The position numbers and the translations under genes are program-made. Below are positions 54,072 to 64,000 of a DNA stretch of 64,000 nt, in pieces. The stretch comes from Odobenus rosmarus divergens. Taxonomy: Eukaryota; Chordata; Mammalia; Carnivora; Odobenidae. Under the pieces are notes generated by a model. The model was given only the letters and a program-made list of their open reading frames with translations, was not told where the DNA came from and did no database searches. The first letter of the stretch is position 1; the number at the start of each line of letters is the position of its first letter. The DNA lies in contig NW_004450481.1 in NCBI RefSeq assembly GCF_000321225.1, forward strand, positions 2,113,449-2,177,448. Direction: 5' to 3'.

Positions 54072-55730
54072 GACAGCAGTTTGCAAAGGAAAGAAAACCA
54101 GGCAAAGCAATAAGCAGTGACCTCTGATGTGGTAGTGATTCAGGGGAACAGCATGTGCAAAGGCCCTCAGGTGGGGATGAGCTCAGCTCCTTGGAGCAGC
54201 AGCATCAAGGAAGTGGGTGTGGCTGGAACAGGGTGAGTTGGGGGGACAGGTGAGGGGTGGGCAGACCCATAGGCTGCATCACAAGGGGCCCCAGCAAAGA
54301 GTATGGACTTCATGGAGAACCACAGGAGGCTTTTAACAGATGGACTGATTTTAAAACTTTCCTCCTCCATTGTCACGATGGAGAAGGTGTCCTGGGGCTG
54401 TGCTTGACAAACAAATGACATTGTTATTAACACTATCATTATTTCTTTGGGGATGCCCACAGGCTCTGAGTTTATATCCTTCCCAGGGCCTCAGGGAGGA
54501 AGTCCATCTCAATAACCCTCTTTCCGCCTTGTCCAGCCTTCCTTTCTCGCCCATGCATTAGCCCTGATGCTGGCCCTGGACTTATCACTGAGATCCCAGG
54601 CCTCCAACTGGACGGAAACACCTGCTTCCCTGAGCGGCCCTACAGGAGGTCACAGAGGAGCCTGCTGCCCCCGGGCTGGGGGAGGGGGACCACTGAAGGG
54701 AAGAGAAAAGATCACACACTGGGCACCAACTGCATACATGGGGAGACACTATGTCCAGGCTACAATCAGAGGCCTTCTACAAGGGTCTGGGGCGCCTGGG
54801 AGCACACTGACCCCCCACGAGGCTCTAGGTGAGGAGGGTGAGGGACAGGAAGGCAAACGCACACCTACGGACCTGGGAGAATGGCCACTCCCAGGGATTG
54901 CCCCCGGGGGCTGGCCTGTCTCCTGGGGGCGCCTCTGAGCCCAGCTGGGAAACTGCAGTGGAGCCCCTCATCCAAAACAGGGTGCAGCTGGCCACAGAGA
55001 CCTGCAGGTGACACCCGCCAGCGCCCTCCACCAACTGGCAGTCATAGTGCGTAGCCTGGGTCTCCGTGGTGTTGAGCAACATCAGGCTGGTTCAAGGGCA
55101 GGTGTCCAGGAGTCACGTGAGTGAAGGGGCTGGCCCTTCAAGAGCCCCTTGTGGGGGCCAGGTGGGAGAAGGGGCTGCGGGGCAGGCGGCGCTGTGGACT
55201 GCCACCACTGTGACATTTTACATTGGGGTCTCTGGGAGGTAGGTGGTGCTGGGGTGCTTACAGAGTGTGGAGGCCCAAGGCCAAGCTCCTCCTCTCCACT
55301 CCCATACCTCTTTGTCCACCCGCCCACGCACCCTCCCACCCATTCACCCTCCCACCCATCCCCCCCATCTGCCCGCCCTCCCACAGATGCAGGCGTCATC
55401 CATGATTTACCCCCAGCTTCTCCATCTGTGCAGCTATTCTCAGTCTAGCACACTCCTTCTTCAAGCCCCAACTCTGTGTCCCCTCCTCCATGCAGACCTC
55501 CATTCTCTTCAGACAGAGCACTTGGCTCATGCCTGGCCCAATGGAGCTGAGAGTGAATGTGTCTGACTTGGCCTCCCCAGACTGGGGGCTCTTTGAGGGC
55601 CCGGGGCTGAGGCTCCTTGGGAGCCCAGCAACCCCAGTGGGAGGTGGGTACTGAGGAGAAGACCAGTGATCTCTGCCCAAAGCTCATTGAGGAATCAACC
55701 AGGCCTCCATGGAGGGGGGGTTCCTTTGTT
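54072..55730. other. Intergenic sequence with no assigned gene
   Basis: A (CACCC)n-like pyrimidine stretch lies at 55310-55385. On the minus strand a frame of about 85 codons is open at 54825-55082 with a possible acceptor near 55092, but without a convincing donor or recognisable domain, so I do not call it a gene. Confidence 0.4.
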
Positions 55731-55849
55731 ATATATACACATGATTTGCCAGTCAAGGACCACGTTCCACACTATTGGACACCAATCTACCCTCTTATGT
55801 TGACAGTTTTATTTTCTGTGATTAAATAAAAAAAAAAAAAAATCAGAAG

Positions 55850-56100
55850 CCCCAACCTGGCATCTCTGGCTTCCAGAAAGTCCTCAAAACTCTGCTCAAA
55901 TGCCACCTCCTCTAGAAGCTTCACCTTATTACCACTCCCAATCCCCCACCATACATCTTCTAGCACTTTCCATTTGTCCTCTTACTGTCTTCATAACTCC
56001 CATCACTCCCTGGCATTGTTTCATTCATATATGCATTCACTCATTCACTAGCCTAGCTGGGCGCACAGTAGGTTCTCAGTAAAGATTTGTTGAACACATG
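55850..56100. repeat. L2-like fragment
   Basis: aaactctgctcaaatgccac, then ttaccactcccaatccccc and a terminal gcgcacagtaggttctcagt. Confidence 0.6.
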
Positions 56101-56166
56101 AATGTTTATGAAACAACTGTCACAACCCAATTATTGCTGTCATGTCTACCAGAAAGGCCAGGCACA

Positions 56167-56352
56167 GGGCGCCTGGATGGTTAAGCATCTACTTTCAGCT
56201 CCGGTCGTGATCCCGGGGTCTTGGGATCGAGTCCCGCGTTCGGCTCCCTGCTCAGCGGGAAGCCTGCTTCTCTCTCTCCCTCTGCCTCTCCCCTTGCTTG
56301 TGCTCTCTCTCTCTGACAAATAAATAAATAAATAAAATCTTTAAAAAAAGAA
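56167..56352 (+). mobile_element. Can-SINE with short internal deletion
   Basis: gggcgcctggatggttaagc, lacking the usual gctcagtcgg; tail (aaat)n(gaaa)n. Target duplication gaaaggccaggcaca versus gaaaggcccggcaca. Confidence 0.93.
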
Positions 56353-57666
56353 AGAAAGAAAGGCCCGGCACAATATACCACAGACAGCGGGATCAGGGCC
56401 AGGCAAGAAAAAGCAAAACCCACCCCGGAGAAAGCATTCTGGCAAGGTGAAGTGTGGTGCCTGCTCCTGAAACAGGACTGTTTTGAGCCTGCTTTGAGGC
56501 TACTCGACACATCAATTATGGTTACCGTCGTCGTTGGTTTCTACAAGAGCGGTTCCCTCTCCTATGAAATGGGAGTGAGAGATGCCCTCAGTCCCCGCCT
56601 CCGTGGGCTGGCCAGGACTCGGGTTGGGCTGCGTGTCCAGGGGGCTGGGCCAGGGGATGCTGCAGGTGAGGGGCGGGGCCCAGGAGCAGTAGGGCGGGGT
56701 CTCAGGCCAGGGCTTGGTCAAAGCAGAGCGGGCAGTGGCCTCAGGCCATTAGCGGAAGCCACGCTACTTAACTCTGTGAGGCTGTAAGTGGGAGCCGTTG
56801 TGGGACGGGCTGAGGGGCTGCTGAGCGGCAGGCTGCCTCTGACCTGCAAAAACAGGCTCCCTCTGTGGCCCGGCAGCCTTTGGGTGAAGTGGGCAAGGGG
56901 TAAGTACAGGGATCTGTAGCCTCTTCTCTGGTTTTGTCCCCGGGCTCCTGGCCTCCAGTGGGCCCTGCACACCAGGGCAGGGCCTCCGGGCCGGCAGGGC
57001 TGCAACGGAACCCTCCTTCTAGCACCTGAGGGTGTTGGGGAGCCATGAAGGTGTATGAGGAGGGGAGGGGGCCAGGCATGACCCTCTGGGGTGAGCCAGA
57101 CCTGGGATCTAGGGAGGAGTCCAGGTGAGGTCTGGGTGGGAACCTGGGAGACATGGGGACAGCAAACGGGTTGAGCTGAAAAGTTGAGGACGAGGGACCT
57201 GAAGGAATGTGGGTTTGGGAGTGAGAAGCATCAGGGACACCCCTGGTTTCAGGCTCGGGGGCCTGGAGTAGATGAGGAGGATGGCCTGAGACCAGGGTTA
57301 CTTTGGGGACATGTGGCACTGAGAGAGGGACATTCAGGGAACTTCAGGGCTGAGATGCTGGGTCCTTTCCTGGCCTGCAGTCCTGTAGATCACATGGGGC
57401 ACACAGTCAATAACTGTTTGCCGGAGGCAAGAATGGAGAAGGGAGGTCCTGGCCTGGGTGGGGATGGGGAGGTGATGGCAGGGGTTTATTCAGCATTCAT
57501 TGAGTCCTACTGTGTGCCAGCCCTGGGCTGAGCCTGGGATGCTACTGGGAATAGGTAGAGACCTGGGCCTGTCCCCATGGAGCAATGATCCAGTGCAGAA
57601 GATACAGTTAGAGAAATGAATGTCTAAGTATGAACAGAGCTATCTGGAAAGAAAAGAATTTGTTCT

Positions 57667-57870
57667 GGGGCTCCTGGGTGGCTCAGTCGTTAAGTGTCTG
57701 CCTTGGGCTCAGGTCATGATTCTGCGGTCCTGGGATCGAGCCCTGCATTGGGCTCCCTGCTCATCAGGAAACCTGCTTCTCCCTCTCCTGATCCCCACGC
57801 TTGTGTTCCCTCTCTCGCTGCGTCTCTCTCTGTCAAATAAATAAATAAAATCTTAAAAAAGAAAAAAAAA
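57667..57870 (+). mobile_element. Can-SINE, young
   Basis: Full-length forward copy. Perfect 16-bp target duplication gaaaagaatttgttct at 57651-57666 and 57871-57886. Confidence 0.96.
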
Positions 57871-58267
57871 GAAAAGAATTTGTTCTATGAGAGCTTATAT
57901 CAGGGACCCAGACCTGGGCTGGGGGAGTTGGAAAAGGGGTGGCTACAGCTAAGGGATGGAGGAACTCAGGGAAAGGGGTAGATACAGGAGAAGTTGTTCC
58001 TGTAGAGGGCATTGCATATGCAAAGGGCCAGTGGTGGGAATGATGTACATGGCAGTGTGAACAGAGGGAGGCAAAGAGTAGCCTGAGTTCATTTGCAGCT
58101 GGGGGCGTTGGGAGGGGCCAGATGGGGCAAGGTCTTGGTGGGGAGTTTGAGTTCTGTTCCCACCGGGCTGGAGGATCACAGGATTTAGAGAAGCCCTCTT
58201 TGGCAAAATTAGGGAATCTGGGTTGGAGGCAGGGCTGGGGGCTTCTGGGAGGAAACTGGGGCAGCAC

Positions 58268-58482
58268 CAGGTAAAAGTAGGTGGCGTCAGGATGTCTTCG
58301 GGGCTGAAGGGATAAGTTGTACTGAGGGAGAGACTCTTTATGGGTCATGCTGATGACCAAGGAAGTGCTGGTCTTCCCTTCTGGAAGTTGGCTCCATGGA
58401 ACCGACGGCCTGGGAATCCTAGGGCCTCTTCCCTGCTGACCATCACGGCAGTCGCCATGGGTCTTGTGCAGGTCCCCATTGT
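58268..58482 (-). other. Weaker exon-like open segment
   Basis: Acceptor cccccAG at 58484-58483, then about 71 open codons containing KTSTSLVISMTHKESLPQYN and RHPDATYFYL, up to a poor donor GTGCTG. A second frame is also open over part of it, so the choice of frame is uncertain. Function unknown; may be chance. Confidence 0.2.
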
Positions 58483-58559
58483 CTGGGGGTAGGACACAGA
58501 GGTGGGCTAGTGCTCCAGGCTTTGCCTGTCCCACACAGACCCTGGGGAGATCTTGGGTG

Positions 58560-58700
58560 TGCCCTGTCCTGGCTGTGTGATGGGGGCAGGTGCACACCCT
58601 CTCTGGGCCTCGGTTATTTTAACTACGCAAGAGGACATTGATGCCAGGCTCGAGGGGCAGGTGAGGATTCACTGAGATGAGGTGTGAAGAGCGACTGCTG
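58560..58700 (+). repeat. MIR-like fragment
   Basis: tggctgtgtgatgggggcag, then ctctgggcctcggttatttt. Confidence 0.55.
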
Positions 58701-59055
58701 GTGGGGTTTCCTCTGTCCCCCTAGGACCTGCCCAGGTCCTACTGCCATTGCTCTGGCCTTAGCCCGCTTTGCCCACCTGTGGGGCTGGCCGGAAGTGCCA
58801 AATCATCCCTAGGGTGGGACCATTCTGCTATGTCCCTGAGGTCCTCAGTGGGACTGAGGCCCTATTGCCCAGTGTCACCTGCAAGGCTCCCCCTCTCCCT
58901 CCCTGTCTTATGTCCCCACCCTGCACCATGGCTTCCTGGGGTCAGCTTATGGGAGTCCCAACTAAGATAACAGTGACCAAATTGAATGCCACATGCACTG
59001 GATTTGCTCATTTTTTCTACAGCCCTTTAAAGAGGACCCCCTCCCCAGCCCCTGC

Positions 59056-59082
59056 GCGCACACACACACACACACACACACA
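59056..59082. repeat. (CA)n microsatellite
   Basis: Twelve or so CA units after a short (GC)2, in intergenic DNA. Confidence 0.95.
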
Positions 59083-60229
59083 GCCAGCAACCCCCCTTCT
59101 CTGGGGTATTACAAACTCCCGAGCTCATGATCATCCCCATGCCACACATGCAGAGCCTGAGCCCAAGGACTGTGATGGCCACGGGCACAGGCCCTGGGCC
59201 CATGGGGGAGGAGGAGCAGGGGTAGCACTGGAGCTCGAACACAGGCCTGACTCCAGACCCTCCCCATCCTCCCAACTCCTCCCAAAGGCCCAGGTTGTGT
59301 GGGGCTTGGAATGTGAGTTGGGGGTGAGGTGTCTGTGCAGGGGCAGATGTGAGGAGAGCCAGGCCGACTCCAGGCCAGGACTCAGTACCTGGAGTTGGCT
59401 TCTCAGCCCCTCCTTCTGCTACAGGCCCCATTGAACTGCACGCAGGTCAGTCACACTCTCCCCTCCCATCAGCTCAAGCCCGAGTGGAGATGGATCCTCC
59501 TTGGCTTCAGATGCCCAGTTCCTACCCCTCTCAGCTCCTCCCCACTCCAGCCAGGCTCAGAAATCTTGTCCTTGAAAGTGCCAAGCACATGCCCGCCTCC
59601 AGGCTTTGGAGTGCCATAGGTCTGCTTGAGGCTGTGGCCAACAAGAAATGTTTCTAGAATGAGGGTGGACCAGCTGGGGATGGCTGTTACTGACACGACC
59701 AGAGGGAAAACTCTCATTTCTAAAGCTGTCACCAAGCCCCCATGGGTGAATCCCCTTTGACCTCACCACAACCTCACAGGCCCATTTTGCAGATAAAGAA
59801 ACTGAGGTTCAGTGTTGCCCTGGGACCTCAATCTGCTGGCTTCTCCTTCAGCCAGCCTCCTCCAACCACAGCCTGTTTCTGCATCTCCTCTCCTGGACCA
59901 ACTGAATGAACAACTCAAACATTTATTGAGTACCTGCTCTATGTTGAGCGACCAGCCTGCAGGCCTGAAATTTGCCCTCCCAGCAGCCCACTATAGGTGA
60001 GTAACCCGAGGCAAAAAGCAGTTAAGTGCTTGCCAAAGCGAAAACGGCTGGGAAACCAGGGGCAGAGTTTTGAAGAGGGAGTTCAACCCACACCCATTGT
60101 ACAGAAGGGTAAGCTGAGGTTCGGAGAGCTGAAGTGACACACCTGAGGTCACAAGCAAGAACGTGCAGGGGCAGTTCTGGGGGCAAGGCTAGTCCCGTAT
60201 TCAATGCATGGAGGGGAGGGGAGTGGAGG

Positions 60230-60720
60230 CACAGAGATCAGCCGGGTGCCGGAGGCCACACAGCGGCAGGCAGCGAGGAATGGACTTGATCCCAGACGCG
60301 CCTGGCGGGTTCTCGTGGGCTAGACGCGGCGCACCTAAGCTGAGGCCGCGCGCAGCTTGGTGTCTGGATTTCCAGGTCGCGGGTGGCGAGGTTGCGCCCC
60401 GCGGTGCAGGGCTACTCGCGTCGGGTCGGCGGAGCCACAGGGCTGGGGGAGGGGTAACCCCTTGGTGGGCGGGGTTAGGTGGAGGCGTACCTGGTGGGCG
60501 GGGTCTGGGCGCGGCGGAGGAAGTTTACGCGGTTGAGAATGAACTGGCGGCCAGATTAGGCGAGCCGGTTGCGGGAGGTAGCGCATGGATTGCGGTGTCC
60601 CCTCTGGCAATTACAGGGAGCGAGTGTAGACGAGGCTGCCGGCCCACGTGATCCACGCACTAGGAGAAGGGGGAGGCCGCTGGCCTAAGCTCCTCTTCAG
60701 GAAAATGAGGTCGCGATCCT
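60230..60720. promoter_or_regulatory. Unassigned CpG island with two GC boxes
   Basis: CpG-dense island in otherwise AT-richer repeat DNA, with GGGCGGGG at 60467-60474 and 60496-60503 inside a 29-bp near-repeat. It looks like a promoter of an unidentified transcript. Long open frames across it look noncoding in composition. Confidence 0.55.
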
Positions 60721-60959
60721 CATCGCCTGTCGGCTCTCCATTCCCCCTGGCCGCTCTAAGCCTGTCTCCGCCTCTGACAAATAGCACGCCATGCCATACC
60801 CAAGCCAGACGGAACCTTTGGTGCACCAGAGCTGGACCTTTCTCTGCGCCCCGGAGGCTTCAGAATAGTCAGACCACTCTCCTCTCCACCTTCTCTTCCC
60901 TCCACTCTTCCTCATTCGCTCCGCTCTAGCCACAAGCGTCCCTGTTGGTCCTCACACAG

Positions 60960-61100
60960 GGCAACAACATTCCCACCTCAGGACCTTTGCACATGCTGGT
61001 CCCTCTGCCTGCAGCTCCTCCCCTCAGCTCTTCCTCCTGACTGGCTGTTCCTTCAGGTCACTCAGCTCAAATGCTGCCACCCTGGCCAAAGTAGCTCCCT
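60960..61100. repeat. L2-like fragment beside the CpG island
   Basis: acctcaggacctttgcacat, then gctcaaatgctgccaccctg. Confidence 0.6.
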
Positions 61101-61479
61101 CCTCCCAGTTTCAAATCTATGAGAAGAAAAAGTTTGTTGGGACAACTGGAGAGTAATACAAAAATGTATAAAATTGGGTTCATACCTCACCAGGTATACT
61201 AGGATAATTCCTAATGGATCAGAGATGTACTTGTAAACATACACCCTACAAACACTAGAAGACAATGTGTGCGCACTCCTTTACTGTTTGGGAATGAAGA
61301 GAGCTTTCCTAATGGTTATTCAGAGCCCAGAAGTAATAAGGGAAAGGATGTATGTGTTAGTGAATATGTAAAACAGAACAAAAGTTTTGTATGTCACCAT
61401 ACGTCATTATTAATGTAATATAATAGACGATGAAGTAGGAAAAATACTTGCAACTTATATTACAAAGAGTTAATATTCC

Positions 61480-62230
61480 TAATATATAGTTTCCAAAAAC
61501 AAATAAGAAAATCAATTATACTATGTCAAAAAAATGGGCAAGAAATCACAGTAAATAAATGCAATTGCCTTGAAAACATGCTCTAATGAGAAATGCAAAT
61601 TAAAATTACACGGAGGGCAGCTCTTTGCACCTTCTCTAACCACTCCTCCTTCCTGCTACCTGGAATGCAAATGAGGGCTGGAGCTGAAGCAGCCACCTTG
61701 AGCCAAGAGACATTGGGCATGGAGGTCAAGATGGATGGATCCTGAATCTCAGAGGACTTTGTGGAACAGTCACCAGGCCTGCCCTGGACCATCTACCTCT
61801 AAACTTTTACAATAAAGAAATTAAATTTCCATTTTGTTTGGGGGAAGAAAAATACATGGAGTTAGAAGTATGACCCTACATCCTTGGTGAGGCTGCAGAG
61901 AAACAGGTACTTTCGTTCATTGCTGGTAGAAATGTAAAATAGTATAATGGCATGGTGATGGAGGGGAATGTGAACGTATGTAACAAATCTACACGTTCAT
62001 TTACCCTTTGAACTAGCAACTCTACTTCTAGGGATCTTTCCCAAAGAGACGTGCGTGAAATGCTTAGTAATAACAGAGACTGTAAACAATTTAGAGGGGA
62101 TGGCGGGGTGAACGACCCATACGTCCACCCAGTGGAACACACAACTGTAAGCAACCAGAGTAAACATTCAGTATGTTATAAAGTGCAAAGAGCAAAGTAG
62201 GGAAAAGTGCACAGAATATGTTATCATTTA
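61480..62230 (+). mobile_element. L1 3' fragment split by another repeat
   Basis: AT-rich L1 ORF2-end wording: aaaaaaatgggcaagaaatc, gagaaatgcaaattaaaatt, then ggtgaggctgcagagaaaca and ctttgaactagcaactctac. Between about 61613 and 61855 a different element ending in cttttacaataaagaaatta interrupts it. Confidence 0.75.
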
Positions 62231-62456
62231 TTGCTTATATTTTAAATGGAAAATCCATTTTTTATTTAATTTAATTCATTTCATTCATTAATTCATTTAA
62301 TGAAATAAATGAGGATTTCATTAATCCTCAAAATTTAAGAGTAAGAAACAGGATGAAAGGGACAGTCTAAAAGCTGCTTTTTCTGAGTTTACCTTGTTTT
62401 CTAAATGCAATTTTGGGATCATGTCAATGTTTTGTATGGTTATAAAACAAAATTAA

Positions 62457-62660
62457 GGGCTCCTGGGTGGCTCAGTCGGTTAATCATTTGCCTTCGGCTC
62501 AGGTCATGATCCCGGGGTCCTGGGATCGAGCCCCGCATCGGGCTCCCTGCTCAGCGGGGAGTCTGCTTCTCCCTCTCCCTCTCCCCCTGCTTGTGTTCCC
62601 TCTCTCGCTGTGTCTCTCTCTCTGTCAAATAAATAAGTAAACTCTTAAAAAAAAATTAAA
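62457..62660 (+). mobile_element. Can-SINE
   Basis: Full-length, close to consensus (ggctcctgggtggctcagtc to aataagtaaactctta and A tract), inserted in AT-rich DNA. Confidence 0.95.
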
Positions 62661-64000
62661 TGAGAGAGAGAAAGAAAGAAAAAAAAAAAACCAACAAAAC
62701 AAAACCCTGAAATCAAAATGAGACAAATGAAACTAACTCTGGTTTTGAGTTGGTGGTTTAATGCCACAAATAGGAATTACTTCAGATGACTTTAAAATGC
62801 AGTCATCTGAACACAGTACATTCCCTGGTGGGCTTTACGCCAAGGACAAACAGAATCACTAAGAAAGTTTAAACTGTTTTTGACAATCGTAGTGTTAGTA
62901 ATAATATTGGTGTTGCTATTCTGAAACTATATTTTTTTGATAAAGCAAATAAGTAATTTTGTGAATGTCAGCAACCAAGGTTTTCAATGATACAGGAAAG
63001 ATGTACACATATAAAAGCAAGGAAGTTAAATAAAATTCTGCTATCCTAAATAACTGAATGGGAAAATCAGTAGGAACACAGAATGCATTATCTTCTAAAA
63101 AGAAAAAGCATGCTTTGGCTCAGTCCACTGAAAAGGCCTAGAAGCAATAACCAGACCTGTAGCAATGAGCCCCTTCATGCCCACTCTGGTCTCGCTTCCC
63201 ACAAAAGAAGCCAGGGCTCCTGGAAGAAGGGCCAGAAGAGCCAGGAGTATATTGTGAGACCAGAAAGCAAGGAAGCTTGTAAAGATCATCAAGGTCCTGC
63301 CAAAGAAGCAAACACTGATGGGCGCCTGCAAGCTAACTACGGGATGAGTAAACAAGAATAAGATAAGGACCCGTGGGACTGAAGCACATCAGATGTGATA
63401 AAAATCCATGAGTTCGTGTGGATGCTTAGAGGAAGGAGGGAGGGAGGGAGGGAACAAGCCAGGGAGGGAAGGAGGGATTTCCCGGGTGTCTGATGGCGGA
63501 TATTCAGAATCATCTCACGTCTCTACAGCCTGGGCCTGTGTGTGCCTGGCAGTCATCAGCATTTGGAAGCAGGAGTGTTTGGTGGCTTTTGCTGTCATCC
63601 TGCAGCGTGCACAGCCAGCCTGGACCCCCTTGTATCAAGAGGACCCTGGCTTTGTCCCTCCCCGCTCTGTGCCTCCGGGTGGACAAAGCAACCTCCCTGA
63701 GCCCGAGCCCCAGGGCCCCTCCTCAGGCTGTACTGGAGAGGCCCAGAGAAGCATTGCTGGGAAGACCTTGTCAAGGTCTTCCTTCTCAGGCTGAACAGGT
63801 AGGGAAGCATCTCTGAGCCTCAGTTTCCCCATCTGGGCTGGCATGACGCTCCGGGTACTGTGGATGTTCCCTCATTGGGGTGAGGTGGGAGTGGGGACCT
63901 CCAAGGCCCCAATGCCCCATCTTCTCCTAAATCCAGAGGTTCAGGGAGGGCCAGAGAGAAGAGGCATTCCCTTCCCTCCGCCCCGGGGCAGGGGGAGGAG
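62661..64000. other. Terminal stretch, no gene seen
   Basis: AT-rich repeat-like DNA to about 63370, then (GGAGGGA)n at 63431-63476 and MIR-like wording near 63810-63830. No exon that I can support. Confidence 0.5.

Noticed and set aside
54825..55082. 85-codon minus-strand frame with NTTETQATHYDCQLVEG
   Set aside because: Somewhat protein-like, but without a clear donor, domain or supporting neighbour; kept only as a remark in the region entry.

Overview
The window is nuclear DNA of a caniform carnivore (dog, bear, seal or mustelid type). Two things show this: about fifteen tRNA-Lys-derived Can-SINE copies (gcgcctgggtggctcag... heads, (aaataaat)n tails, several with perfect target-site duplications), and intron-split genes whose spliced proteins are nearly colinear with the human proteins as I recall them. 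The gene order CERS1 - COPE - DDX49 - HOMER3 is that of human 19p13.11. The species itself cannot be fixed from the sequence. Two N runs (13352-13416 and 27205-27254) mark a draft assembly.

Layout. 1-3.7 kb: 3' flank or last intron of CERS1, made of interspersed repeats; GDF1 and the last CERS1 exon of the bicistronic transcript are not in the window. 3.87-13.33 kb: CERS1 on the minus strand, six coding exons. 13.4-16.6 kb: spacer with L2-like sequence and a 127-bp tandem duplication. 16.57-32.04 kb: COPE on the minus strand, ten coding exons, 308 codons. 32.04-32.42 kb: a 373-bp CpG-rich head-to-head promoter shared with DDX49. 32.42-39.32 kb: DDX49 on the plus strand, thirteen coding exons, 483 codons. 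40.55-45.98 kb: HOMER3 on the minus strand, nine coding exons, 359 codons, with noncoding first exon(s) in a CpG island at about 47.1-48.1 kb. 48-64 kb: mostly interspersed repeats, plus a second CpG island at 60.2-60.7 kb and one or two exon-like open segments on the minus strand that I cannot assign to a known gene.

The exon models were built by hand from reading-frame continuity and GT/AG sites. In all four genes every phase closes and the lengths agree with the families. The genes do not form one pathway: CERS1 makes C18 ceramide in the ER, COPE is the epsilon subunit of the COPI coat, DDX49 is a nucleolar DEAD-box RNA helicase, and HOMER3 is an EVH1 postsynaptic scaffold. COPE and DDX49 are physically coupled through their bidirectional promoter; DDX49 and HOMER3 converge.

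I found no phage, CRISPR, operon-type or otherwise exotic system. The points most worth checking are: the CERS1 stop codon that overlaps a strong splice donor, together with its own poly(A) signal; a duplicated 5' splice site in CERS1; two near-consensus ZNF143/THAP11 (SBS) motifs in the COPE/DDX49 promoter; the CpG-rich minisatellite beside the HOMER3 promoter; the unassigned open segment at 51.6-51.8 kb; and a 35-bp repeat that suggests the window starts at the junction of a 2,462-bp tandem duplication.
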